A DNA stretch of 44,031 nt, taken from Epulopiscium sp. Nele67-Bin005 (GTDB lineage: Bacteria > Bacillota > Clostridia > Lachnospirales > Cellulosilyticaceae). How positions within the stretch are numbered: the stretch's first letter is position 1; every line of letters starts with the position of its first letter. The notes under the pieces were generated by a model. It searched no databases. It was not told the DNA's origin and saw only the letters and a list, made by a program, of their open reading frames with translations. The translations under genes and the position numbers were made by a program. Below are positions 35,734 to 44,031 of the stretch, piece after piece. The DNA is taken from positions 1 to 44,031 of the forward strand of contig LNZR01000066.1 of assembly GCA_002007365.1 (NCBI GenBank), written 5' to 3'.

Positions 35734-37806
35734 CTATACTAACGTGTTAATATCCAAGATAAGAGCAACTTCACCATTTCCAAGAATAGTAGCTCCAGCT
35801 ATCATATGAATATTACCTAAGTATTTTCCAAGTGGCTTGATAACGATTTCTTGTTGTCCTGTTAATGAATCTACAACGAACCCAACTTGTTTTTCACCTT
35901 TTTTAACAATAACTACGATTAAGTTATCCTCTTGGCTTGACTCAAGTCCTAAAATAGAATCAAGTCTAACAATTGGAATTACTTCCGTTCTTAACACGAT
36001 AACTTCTTGATTTTGTACAAGTTTAATTTCATCTCCTGTGATATTTTCAATGTTTTGGATTGTGTTAAGTGGAATAGCATATTTCTCTCCACCAACATTA
36101 ACCATTAACGCTTGAATAATCGCAAGTGTAAGAGGTAGTCTTACAATAAATCGGCTTCCTTTTCCAAGTTTTGTTTCAACTTCAACAAGTCCACCAAGAG
36201 CAGTAATTTTACTTTTTACTACATCAAGACCTACTCCACGTCCTGATAAATCTGTAATTTGTTCAGCCGTACTAAAACTTGGTCTAAATAATAAATCAAT
36301 AGCTTCTTGCTCTGACATACTATCAAATACTTCTCTTGAAATATCTCCACGGTCAAACGCTTTTTGTTTAATTTTTTGAGTATCAATACCTTTACCATCA
36401 TCTTGTACTTCAATAACTACGCTGTTTCCATCTTGGTATGCACGAAGATTAATTGTTCCTTTTTCATTTTTACCAATTGCAATACGTTCTGCTGTAGTTT
36501 CAAGACCATGGTCAGCTGCATTTCTAAGAATGTGAATTAATGGATCTCCAATCTCATCTACTACTGTTCTATCTAGTTCAGTTTCTTCCCCAGACATTAC
36601 AAGCTCAATGTTTTTCCCGATTTTTCTTGATACGTCACGTATCATACGAGGGAAACGGTTAAATACTGTTTCAACTGGAACCATTCGCACTTTCATAACA
36701 GCATCATGAAGGCTTGTTGTAATACGCTCTAAGTATTCTACCGAGTCACTATAGTTGCTTTCTGAGTTGCTCATATCAGCCTCATTTAATCCTTCTAACT
36801 GAGTTTTGATAATGATAAGCTCACTAACTAGGTTCATCAGTGTATCAAGTCTTTCAATGTTAACACGTACACTTTTCCCTGCAACTTGTTGTTTTGCTCC
36901 ACCTGCTGCTGGTGCTGGCGTTGAGGCTGCTGGTGCCGCTGGTGCTGGCGTTGAGGCTGCCGGTGCTGCTGGTGCTGGTGTTGGCTCAACTTTTTCCTCA
37001 GCAATTTGTACTGGAGTTTGCTCTAATACATCAATTGCTACACCTTCAACTTCAGCTGCTGTTTCTACAGTCTTATAAATTTTGTCGTATTCTTCTTGTG
37101 TTAAATAATATAAAGTAAATTGTTGGTCAAACTTTTCATCTTCAATATCTTGAACACTAGGAACAGTATGTATAACTTCTCCCATACTTTCTAGGTCATT
37201 AAAGATTACAAAAGAACGAGCTGCTTTTAACATACAATTGCTAGATAATGTAATTGTAATTTTGAAAGCATGTAACCCAGAACGAAGTGCTTCGTCTTTA
37301 ACTTCTGCAACTTCTGCAGGTAAATCAGCGTCTGGTGGTGTAGATGATTTTGTTTCTGCTCCTCCTCCCACTGCTGGTGCTGCCCCCCCTGCTGCTGGTG
37401 CTGCTGCTACTGCACTTGCTCCTTTTGTTGCTAATATTGCTTCTAGTTGGTCAATCAAATCACTATAACTCTCATCACCCTCGCTAGAAGTATTAATAAT
37501 TTGATCTACATAGTTTTCTAGTGCATCTAAACATTGAAAAAGAATGTCTAGCATCTCTGGTGTAATGTGCAATTCACCATTTCTAATTTCAGATAACACG
37601 TTTTCTATACTATGTGTTAAACTTTGCATTCTTACAAAGCCCATTGTCCCTGCCATACCCTTTAATGTATGTGCAACACGGAAGATATCATTTAAAACCT
37701 GAATGTTATCTGGCTCGCCTTCAAGCTTTAAAAGGTTCTCATTAAGACTTTGTAAGTTCTCTCTAGATTCTTCAATAAATATTTGCAAATATTGATTCAT
37801 ATCCAT
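35734..37806 (-). CDS. cheA: Chemotaxis histidine kinase CheA
   Basis: Kinase that phosphorylates itself and then CheY (and CheB where present) under receptor control. Order in the 690-residue protein: P1 Hpt domain with phospho-accepting H46 in AHTLKGMAGTMGF; a first Ala/Gly-rich linker (about 135-150); P2 CheY-binding domain (about 170-265); an Ala/Pro-rich linker (about 270-305) made of near-identical TPAPAAPAAS units; the P3 dimerisation helices; the P4 kinase core with NAADHG, DDGKGID and GRGVGLDVVK; and a P5 CheW-like domain at the end. GGAGGG precedes the ATG, which is about 170 bases after flhG, a gap in which related species often carry other genes. Confidence 0.97.
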   Translation of the reverse strand: MDMNQYLQIFIEESRENLQSLNENLLKLEGEPDNIQVLNDIFRVAHTLKGMAGTMGFVRMQSLTHSIENVLSEIRNGELHITPEMLDILFQCLDALENYVDQIINTSSEGDESYSDLIDQLEAILATKGASAVAAAPAAGGAAPAVGGGAETKSSTPPDADLPAEVAEVKDEALRSGLHAFKITITLSSNCMLKAARSFVIFNDLESMGEVIHTVPSVQDIEDEKFDQQFTLYYLTQEEYDKIYKTVETAAEVEGVAIDVLEQTPVQIAEEKVEPTPAPAAPAASTPAPAAPAASTPAPAAGGAKQQVAGKSVRVNIERLDTLMNLVSELIIIKTQLEGLNEADMSNSESNYSDSVEYLERITTSLHDAVMKVRMVPVETVFNRFPRMIRDVSRKIGKNIELVMSGEETELDRTVVDEIGDPLIHILRNAADHGLETTAERIAIGKNEKGTINLRAYQDGNSVVIEVQDDGKGIDTQKIKQKAFDRGDISREVFDSMSEQEAIDLLFRPSFSTAEQITDLSGRGVGLDVVKSKITALGGLVEVETKLGKGSRFIVRLPLTLAIIQALMVNVGGEKYAIPLNTIQNIENITGDEIKLVQNQEVIVLRTEVIPIVRLDSILGLESSQEDNLIVVIVKKGEKQVGFVVDSLTGQQEIVIKPLGKYLGNIHMIAGATILGNGEVALILDINTLV
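36908..36984. repeat. 30-base tandem repeat in the CheA linker
   Basis: Two full 30-base units (36908-36937 and 36938-36967, differing at two positions) and a partial third unit encode the Ala/Pro-rich linker between P2 and P3. The units are far more GC-rich than the surrounding gene. Such repeats can change length by slippage without a frameshift. Confidence 0.88.
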
Positions 37807-37978
37807 AGAGTAATCCCTCCATATCTTTTACTAAAATTTTCTGTTTTTATCTAAATTTCACGCCAATATATAATAATATGACGTTGATCCTTTGTTTAAT
37901 GCCTTCCTATATAAAGAATGACAAATTTATAATCCTATTATATTACAAAATTCTATTCCAAACAATTAAATTATTTAT

Positions 37979-38851
37979 TTAAGAATTTTTATTAGCTAAA
38001 ATTCGTCTAAACTTGTCTTTTAAACTCTCTTTTTGAGGAGCAACATCACTCATATTTAGTAATTTTCTAGCGACACTTGTATAACCAAGGCTAGATGGAG
38101 CATTTGCATTTACACTTTGGATTGGTTGTTGTGCTTTTATGGCCTTAACAAGTTGAGGGTCATATGGTATGCAACCACCATATTTAATGTCAAGGCCTAA
38201 AAAGTTCTTTCCTGTAACTGCGATTTTTCTATATACAGCGTCTGCTTCTTGCTGGCTATCTACTCTGTTTACTACTGCTGTAAAATTTGGTTTTAATCTT
38301 AAATCACGAACAAAAGTTTTTATTAATGCATATGCATCTGTTATTGAAGATGGGTCTGGTGTTATTACCAAACATACATCATCTGCCATCTCACAAAACT
38401 TGATAACAGTATCATTAATTCCTGCTCCTGTATCAATAATTAAAGTATCTGCTACAAATGTAAGTTTACTAAGCTCTTCTGCTATCATATCTAGTTGGTA
38501 ATCTTTCAAAAATAACATCTCTCGTACCCCAGAACCCCCCGAAATAAATGGTACATCATGAGGAGTGTACGTTATTATATCTTTAATCCCGTACCCCCCT
38601 TCAATCAGATGGGCTAAACTATATGTTGGGCGTTGTCCCAAAATTAAATCTATATTTGCAAGCCCAAAATCTGCATCTAATATTATGGGCTTTTGCCCAA
38701 GATTTTTTAGAGCTACAGATAAATTAGCCGAGAAATTACTTTTTCCAACGCCACCCTTACCACTTGTTACTGTAATAATTCTAAAAGGTTTTTGTGAGTC
38801 AAATTCTTTGTTCTGTATCATATCACGTAGTCGTGACGCTTGATCACTCAT
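37979..38851 (-). CDS. flhG: Flagellar number regulator FlhG (MinD/ParA-type ATPase)
   Basis: A 290-residue MinD-like ATPase (also called YlxH/FleN) that limits flagellar number and stimulates the FlhF GTPase. The deviant Walker A is SGKGGVGKSNFSANLS (about 30-45); LDADFGLANIDLILG follows and IDTGAGINDTVI holds the Walker B region. The N-terminal MSDQASRLRDMIQ has the short helix (often containing DQA) that contacts FlhF. Its start overlaps the end of flhF by eight bases. Length and motifs are normal. Confidence 0.95.
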   Translation of the reverse strand: MSDQASRLRDMIQNKEFDSQKPFRIITVTSGKGGVGKSNFSANLSVALKNLGQKPIILDADFGLANIDLILGQRPTYSLAHLIEGGYGIKDIITYTPHDVPFISGGSGVREMLFLKDYQLDMIAEELSKLTFVADTLIIDTGAGINDTVIKFCEMADDVCLVITPDPSSITDAYALIKTFVRDLRLKPNFTAVVNRVDSQQEADAVYRKIAVTGKNFLGLDIKYGGCIPYDPQLVKAIKAQQPIQSVNANAPSSLGYTSVARKLLNMSDVAPQKESLKDKFRRILANKNS

Positions 38852-39917
38852 ATTTTACTCTCCCTATTAACAATTTAACATACTGCAAACTCTCAAATTT
38901 TTCAATATCTTCTGGTACTGCTTGTCCGTTAGTCATAAAGGCTATTGGTTTTTTCGTGCAATACGTAATATTCATCAAGTTCCCTATTGCATCTGTTTCA
39001 TCTAGCTTCGTTACTATTAGCGAAAAATCTTTTGCCACATTCTCGTATATTTTAATTATATTCTTAATATCTCTATAAGATGTGCTAATATTTAATACTA
39101 AGAAAATTTGGCGTTCTTTTGGCCATGCAAGAAGCCTTTTTAATTCATCTAATTGTTCTAGGTTTTTGTGAGAACGACCTGCCGTATCTATAAAAATATG
39201 GTCTGCGTCTTTCCATTTTTCAATGTATGTTATTACATCTTGTTCATTGTAAATAGTTTCAATTGGTACACCCAAAATCTCTGCATATGTTCTTAGTTGC
39301 TCAACTGCTGCAATTCTGTACGTATCTGCTGTAAGAAGCACCACTTTTTTCTTTTCTTGTAATACTTTCATAGCTGTTAGTTTTGCTATTGTAGTAGTTT
39401 TTCCAACTCCTGTTGGCCCAATAAAAAAGTTTACTTGTGGCAAGTTGTGATTAAATTTTGGCATTAGCTGAGTTAGTGTTCCATATAAAGATTTACTTAT
39501 TTCTCGAACATCATCACTTGTAGTTTTTGAGATAATTTCATCTATAATTTCAGGCTGAATTCCCTCTTCCAAAAGTGATGCTCGTAAAAATTCTTTTGGG
39601 CTACTTATATCATTACTTATTTTGTCTTCTTTTTGGGTAGTTAATACCTCAATTTCGTTTTTTTGTACTGGATTTAAAAGGTCGTCCCACCCAGTTAAAT
39701 CATTTTCGATTAACTGTTCCTCATCTTCTTTGTGATAAGATGGTTCTTCATCTTCTAGGGCAATTGTAATACACCATTGAGACTTATTAAATAGCCCAAG
39801 TAGCCCAGATTTTTTTTCCTCTTGGCTACTTATAACTATTACATCTTCCCCATAGTCTTTTTTTATTTGCTCTTGAAGTTGTCCCTCGCTCTTTCCAGTA
39901 ACTCTTAAAATCCTCAT
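38844..39917 (-). CDS. flhF: Flagellar biosynthesis GTPase FlhF
   Basis: SRP-type GTPase that marks the site of flagellar assembly. The 357-residue protein has an N-terminal basic/variable B domain, an N domain, and the G domain with G1 FIGPTGVGKTTTIAKL (about 166-181), LTADTYRIAAVEQLRTYAEIL, the G3 motif IDTAGRSHKN and the G4 motif TKLDETDAIGN. It overlaps flhA by one base and flhG by eight, so the three are tightly coupled. Confidence 0.96.
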   Translation of the reverse strand: MRILRVTGKSEGQLQEQIKKDYGEDVIVISSQEEKKSGLLGLFNKSQWCITIALEDEEPSYHKEDEEQLIENDLTGWDDLLNPVQKNEIEVLTTQKEDKISNDISSPKEFLRASLLEEGIQPEIIDEIISKTTSDDVREISKSLYGTLTQLMPKFNHNLPQVNFFIGPTGVGKTTTIAKLTAMKVLQEKKKVVLLTADTYRIAAVEQLRTYAEILGVPIETIYNEQDVITYIEKWKDADHIFIDTAGRSHKNLEQLDELKRLLAWPKERQIFLVLNISTSYRDIKNIIKIYENVAKDFSLIVTKLDETDAIGNLMNITYCTKKPIAFMTNGQAVPEDIEKFESLQYVKLLIGRVKYE

Positions 39918-41962
39918 TATACGCTCACCATTCCTATTGATTGAATTTCAACGCTTTGCTCAATTTCGTTGTATGATATTACGGTTAAATCTGGTATATA
40001 TTGTTTTGTTAATTGTTTAAAATAAATCCTTACTATTGGTGAAGTTAAAATTATTGGTTGAAGTCCAAGAGATGATAATTTTTGAACTTCTTTCTTTAGT
40101 TTAATAATAATGTTTTGTAAAGTTTGTGGATCTAGTGCCACGTATGAGCCTTGTTCTGTATGTTGCACGCTACTCATTATCATTTGTTCTATAGCTGGAT
40201 CTAGAGTTATTACTTGATTTGTTGGATTTAAAAATACTTTTTTAGAAATCGCTCTTGACATACCTTGACGAACATATTCTGTTAATACATCGGTATCTCT
40301 AATGCTTGGGGCATAATCTGCTAAAATCTCGCAAATTGTTGGTAAATCTCTTATAGAAATATGCTCGTTTAATAAATTTGCCAAAACTTTTTGAATTTCT
40401 CCAAGTCCTAATAATTTTGGTGTTAACTCTCCAATTAGAGCCGAGTGTACTTCTGAGATATTGTTTAATAATGTTTGTGTATCTTGTCTTGTTAATAGCT
40501 CAGCTAGGTGAAGCTTAATAACTTCTGTTAAGTGTGTTGCAATAATTGATGGGCAGTCTACAACTGTATATCCTTTTACTTCTGCTCTTTCTCTTTGACT
40601 TTCTGTAATCCATAATGCTGGCAGTCCAAAGGCTGGCTCAGTTGTTGAAATACCATCAATTTCTTCTTCAACATATCCTGGGTTCATCGCCATATAGTGG
40701 TCAAATAAAATTTCTCCACGTGCAACTTCAATCCCTTTAATTTTAATACTATAAATATTTGGTGGTAACTGAATATTATCTCGTAGCCTAATAATTGGTA
40801 CAACTGTTCCAAGTTCTAGTGCAATTTGTCTACGTATCATTACTACCCTATCCAACAAGTCCCCACCTTGATTTACATCGGCAAGAGGGATAATCCCATA
40901 CCCAAATTCAAGCTCAATTGGGTCAACTTGTAATAAGTTTACAACATTTTCTGGCTTTCTTGTTTCTTCGGCTGCTTCATCTTCTGTTGCAATTTCTTCT
41001 TCAACAGTTGCCACTTTGCTAGCTCGTTGAATTCTGCTTGCTAAAACTAGCCAAACAATTGCTACTGGTAATGTTACGGCAAGCCCCATAGGAGTTAATG
41101 CTCCCAAAAGTACTAATACCCCAGCTACTAAATATAATACTAATGGTGAACCTACAAATTGCATAAATAAAGTTTCACTCATTGCCTTATCTTTTTGTTG
41201 GTTTTTAGTTACCAAAACCCCTGTTGCAATTGATATAAATAGTGCAGGAATGGCACTTACAAGACCGTCTCCAATAGTTAAAATTGTGTATGTGCTAAGT
41301 GCTTGCCCAAATTCCATATCTCTTGTTACCATACCGATAACAAGTCCTGCTATAATGTTGATTGCTGAAATTAATAAACCAGCAACGGCATCATTTTTTA
41401 CGAATTTTGAGGCCCCGTCCATTGCTCCAAAGAAGCTGGCCTCATCTTGTACCTTTTGTCGTCTTTCTTTTGCTGTTTTATCATCAATAAATCCTGAATT
41501 CAAATCGGCATCAATCGCCATTTGCTTCCCTGGCATCGCATCTAGTGTAAAACGTGCAGAAACCTCAGCAACACGCTCAGAACCTTTTGTAATAACCATG
41601 AAGTTTACGATTGTAATAATTATGAAAATAATTACCCCAATAACCAAATCTCCTCCAGATACGAACTCACCAAACGCCTCAACTACTGGCCCTGCATCGG
41701 CTTTTGTCAAAATTAACCTCGTGGAAGAAATATTCAAACCTAGCCTAAATACAGTGGTAATAAGTATCATAGTTGGAAATAATGACAAATCCAACGATTC
41801 ATTGGAAAAAAGAGAGCTTAGAAGTACCATTGAACCAATTGATATATTTACAATCATAAGAACACTTAATATTTGTTCTGGTAATGGAACGATGATAAGT
41901 CCAATTATCGCAACAACAAATATCCCAAGTATTGCATCTGACATTCTAAAGTTCATACTCAT
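39917..41962 (-). CDS. flhA: Flagellar export gate protein FlhA
   Basis: Core membrane protein of the flagellar type III export apparatus and docking site for export chaperones. The 681-residue length is normal. About eight membrane helices occupy the first 320 residues, with the conserved RLGLNISSTRLIL and ARFTLDAMPGKQMAIDADLN cytoplasmic loop (FHIPEP region). The C-terminal cytoplasmic half includes VDCPSIIATHLTEVI and LLNEHISIRDLPTICEIL. The start overlaps the flhB end by four bases. Confidence 0.97.
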   Translation of the reverse strand: MSMNFRMSDAILGIFVVAIIGLIIVPLPEQILSVLMIVNISIGSMVLLSSLFSNESLDLSLFPTMILITTVFRLGLNISSTRLILTKADAGPVVEAFGEFVSGGDLVIGVIIFIIITIVNFMVITKGSERVAEVSARFTLDAMPGKQMAIDADLNSGFIDDKTAKERRQKVQDEASFFGAMDGASKFVKNDAVAGLLISAINIIAGLVIGMVTRDMEFGQALSTYTILTIGDGLVSAIPALFISIATGVLVTKNQQKDKAMSETLFMQFVGSPLVLYLVAGVLVLLGALTPMGLAVTLPVAIVWLVLASRIQRASKVATVEEEIATEDEAAEETRKPENVVNLLQVDPIELEFGYGIIPLADVNQGGDLLDRVVMIRRQIALELGTVVPIIRLRDNIQLPPNIYSIKIKGIEVARGEILFDHYMAMNPGYVEEEIDGISTTEPAFGLPALWITESQRERAEVKGYTVVDCPSIIATHLTEVIKLHLAELLTRQDTQTLLNNISEVHSALIGELTPKLLGLGEIQKVLANLLNEHISIRDLPTICEILADYAPSIRDTDVLTEYVRQGMSRAISKKVFLNPTNQVITLDPAIEQMIMSSVQHTEQGSYVALDPQTLQNIIIKLKKEVQKLSSLGLQPIILTSPIVRIYFKQLTKQYIPDLTVISYNEIEQSVEIQSIGMVSV

Positions 41963-43071
41963 CTCCTTCCGTTTTTCGTGTCTTCTTCTAATTGGTAAAC
42001 ATATGCTAACACTTGTGCAACTGCCTGATAAAGTTCTGGTGGAATTGCTTGGTCAACCTCTACAGTATAATAAAGAGTTCTTGCTAGTGGTTTATTTTCC
42101 ACAATCGGAATTTTATTTGCTGTACCTAATTCTCTAATTTTGGCCGCCATATGGTCTGTACCTTTTGCAACTACAACTGGTGCTTGACTATTTTCTTTAT
42201 CATAAAAAATTGCTACTGCAAAATGTGTTGGGTTTGTAATAATAACATCAGCATTTGGAACTGATTGCATCATTCTCTTCATACTCATCTCACGCATTTT
42301 CTGACGGATTTTCCCTTTAATTTGAGGGTCCCCTTCAGACTGCTTATATTCATCTTTAACATCTTGCTTACTCATCTTCAAACTATCTTCAAACTTATAT
42401 TTTTGATAAGCATAATCAAGCAGTGCAATAACTAAATACGCTCCTCCAACATAATAACCAATTTTTATTATAGTTTTGGCGAGATAACCAACAACATTTA
42501 TAGTTGCCATGTCAGGAAATAAGAAGAAGGAAGGCATTTCCTGACTTAAAATACTAATAAAAATAGCACCTAAAAATACTACTTTAACGATACTTTTTGC
42601 AAGCTCAAAAAGTGTACTTAATGAAAATAACTTTTTAATTCCTTCAATAGGGTTCATTTTACTAAATTTTGGTTGCATAGTTTTCATACTAGGTTTAAAC
42701 CCTACTTGCAAATACGATACTCCAAATGCTACGACTGCTAATACTATAAATAAAAAGGCATTTATAGTCAAAATTTTAATTAAAGTCTGCCCTACCATCG
42801 ATAAAAACGTGTTTTTTTCAAAATTTAGCACATAGTATGGGATTTGTAAAAATAAATTTACAAACGTTTGTTGTATCGTTTCATAATAACTTTGCCCATA
42901 AACTGTAATATATGCAAAAAATCCTGTTATTAGTAATGCTGTCCCTAATTCTTGACTTTTTGCTACTTGACCTTCTTCACGTGCTTTTTCTCGTTTTTTG
43001 GTAGTGGCAGTTTCTGTTCTACCTTCTGACTCGGCAGATGCAAAAAACTGCAAATCAAATTTTATGTTCAT
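41959..43071 (-). CDS. flhB: Flagellar export switch protein FlhB
   Basis: Export-apparatus membrane protein that switches substrate specificity from hook to filament. In the 370-residue protein the self-cleavage motif NPTH is at 280-283 (TNPTHFAVAIFYD), four membrane helices lie between about 40 and 225, and the basic N-terminal segment TATTKKREKAREEGQVAKS is standard. The first residues MNIKFDLQFFAS are a common Clostridia-type extension. It overlaps fliR by four bases. Confidence 0.97.
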   Translation of the reverse strand: MNIKFDLQFFASAESEGRTETATTKKREKAREEGQVAKSQELGTALLITGFFAYITVYGQSYYETIQQTFVNLFLQIPYYVLNFEKNTFLSMVGQTLIKILTINAFLFIVLAVVAFGVSYLQVGFKPSMKTMQPKFSKMNPIEGIKKLFSLSTLFELAKSIVKVVFLGAIFISILSQEMPSFFLFPDMATINVVGYLAKTIIKIGYYVGGAYLVIALLDYAYQKYKFEDSLKMSKQDVKDEYKQSEGDPQIKGKIRQKMREMSMKRMMQSVPNADVIITNPTHFAVAIFYDKENSQAPVVVAKGTDHMAAKIRELGTANKIPIVENKPLARTLYYTVEVDQAIPPELYQAVAQVLAYVYQLEEDTKNGRR

Positions 43072-43856
43072 GGCGTTAATCCTTGTACTATAGCATAAAA
43101 AATATCTGTTATGTTTTTAATTATTATATTGTTATAATCCGGAATTAGTTGTAGCAAAAATGTCATTAAAAATAATAATACTATTAGTTTAATTGGTAAC
43201 CCAATAACGAACATGTTCATCTGTGGTGCTGCCTTTGCCAAAATTCCAAGTCCACAATCTATTGCAATAATTACTCCAAGTATTGGCATTGCTAGTCTAA
43301 ATCCTAATTCAAAAAATAAACTAATGGCATCGGTCATCGGATACATCAAGTTTGGGTTGATTACTCCTGTTCCAACTGGTATTTGAGTAAATGTTTCTAT
43401 CAAAGCTCTTATAAACCAATGATACCCCCCAGATAACATAAATATTACACTAAATCCTAGATAGTATAATTTTCCTAAAATCGGCACTTGTCCACCACTT
43501 GATGGGTCTAATTGTGTACTCATTCCAAGACCACCTTGCGTTCCAAATAAATGCCCTATTATATAATATACTTGGAAAAAAATAACTAAACTAAACCCGA
43601 TAATTGTACCAATCATTGTTTCTTTAATAATTATCATAAAATATGCAAGAAAATTTTCGGCGTAATTAATGGGTTCTAATGGGATTGTAAAAAACACCAT
43701 TAGGGATAAAATCCCTGTTAGACCTCCTGCCACTGTAGCTGGTAATTGTGTTTCAGTTACTAACGGAATAACTAAAAATGCTGCTACTATTCTAACTAAT
43801 ATTAAAAGCCAAATATCAGTATGTGCATAGAGGTGTAAAACATCATTCATAATCAT
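43068..43856 (-). CDS. fliR: Flagellar export gate protein FliR
   Basis: Integral membrane component of the export gate with FliP and FliQ. The 262-residue protein has about six hydrophobic segments and family features such as VRIVAAFLVIPLV near the N-terminus, QGGLGMSTQLDPSSGGQVPILG in the middle loop, and FVIGLPIKLIVLLFLM near the end. It lies ten bases after fliQ and overlaps flhB. Confidence 0.95.
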   Translation of the reverse strand: MIMNDVLHLYAHTDIWLLILVRIVAAFLVIPLVTETQLPATVAGGLTGILSLMVFFTIPLEPINYAENFLAYFMIIIKETMIGTIIGFSLVIFFQVYYIIGHLFGTQGGLGMSTQLDPSSGGQVPILGKLYYLGFSVIFMLSGGYHWFIRALIETFTQIPVGTGVINPNLMYPMTDAISLFFELGFRLAMPILGVIIAIDCGLGILAKAAPQMNMFVIGLPIKLIVLLFLMTFLLQLIPDYNNIIIKNITDIFYAIVQGLTP

Positions 43857-43865
43857 AATATTTAC

Positions 43866-44031
43866 CTACAAAAATGTCGAGAACCCAGTAAAGATCCTCG
43901 TCATAAAATCTACTAATATAGTAATCATCCATGGTCCAAATAGTATTAGTGCCATAAATACACACACAACTTTTGGGATAAATGATAAAGTTTGTTCTTG
44001 AATTGAAGTTGCTGTTTGGAAAATACTAACT
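43866..44031 (-). CDS. fliQ: Flagellar export protein FliQ, C-terminal part (cut by window end)
   Basis: The visible 54 residues, VSIFQTATSIQEQTLSF and onward, include IQEQTLSFIPKVV and the second membrane helix VFMALILFGPWMITIL of FliQ, a small two-helix export-gate protein. The first 30 or so residues lie beyond the window. It precedes fliR, as expected. Confidence 0.93.
   Translation of the reverse strand, partial: VSIFQTATSIQEQTLSFIPKVVCVFMALILFGPWMITILVDFMTRIFTGFSTFL

Noticed and set aside
36806-37118. Antisense open frames opposite cheA rich in Gly, Ala and Val
   Set aside because: They are the complement of the Ala/Pro-rich linker repeats and have no start signals of their own.

Overview
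The window is two pieces of unrelated DNA joined at about position 2440-2455. Bases 1 to about 2445 look like vertebrate, most likely fish, non-coding DNA: near-balanced base composition, two (TG)n microsatellites, a GAA-rich purine tract, short dispersed repeats and no convincing coding frame. From about 2450 to the end the DNA is AT-rich, gene-dense and bacterial. Gene order and protein families (smc-rnc-acpP-plsX-rpmF-DUF177-ackA-pta, TmcAL, a CheC/CheD chemotaxis operon, FlhF/FlhG, FliA-type sigma factor) indicate a flagellated, fermentative Clostridia/Lachnospirales-type Firmicute. With fish-like DNA on the same contig, a gut symbiont of a fish (for example an Epulopiscium relative) is a reasonable guess, but it is inference. 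The join cuts smc in half and is most likely an assembly or library chimera.

Layout of the bacterial part. (1) 2449-9066, minus strand: housekeeping block pta-ackA, then DUF177-rpmF-plsX-acpP-rnc-smc(truncated), with recognisable promoters before pta and DUF177 and intrinsic terminators after rpmF and acpP. (2) 9348-15413, plus strand: two tandem paralogous proteins of unknown function, whose C-terminal halves resemble degenerate FtsK/EssC-type ATPase modules without a P-loop, then tmcAL and a Cache-domain chemoreceptor. (3) 15522-21295: DUF1622 membrane protein (+), then a secreted class-C-type serine hydrolase, a second chemoreceptor and a DEDDh exonuclease-like protein, all minus. (4) 21446-26091, plus: B12-binding radical SAM protein (DUF4080 type), endonuclease III, a PcrA/UvrD-type helicase and a 48-residue membrane peptide coupled to it. 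(5) 26159-29532, plus: YdcZ-type small transporter, ECF transporter S component, an oligoendopeptidase F gene with an in-frame stop at codon 42, and a doubtful small membrane ORF. (6) 29645-31968, minus: HSL-type alpha/beta hydrolase and a secreted C39-like peptidase. (7) 32126-44031, minus: a flagellar export and chemotaxis operon read fliQ(partial)-fliR-flhB-flhA-flhF-flhG-cheA-cheW-cheC-cheD-fliA-DUF6115-like-MltG-like, ending at a strong terminator at 32089-32118.

The groups are functionally coherent. Pta and AckA make ATP from acetyl-CoA. PlsX, ACP and L32 belong to the usual lipid/translation block. FliQ/FliR/FlhB/FlhA form the flagellar export gate, with FlhF/FlhG controlling placement and number of flagella. 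CheA/W/C/D with the two receptors in this window form a signalling chain in which CheC/CheD handle adaptation; no cheB or cheR is seen here. The best candidate for something undescribed is the paralog pair at 9348-12077, set between pta and tmcAL. No tRNA, rRNA, CRISPR array, insertion sequence or phage gene was recognised in the bacterial part.
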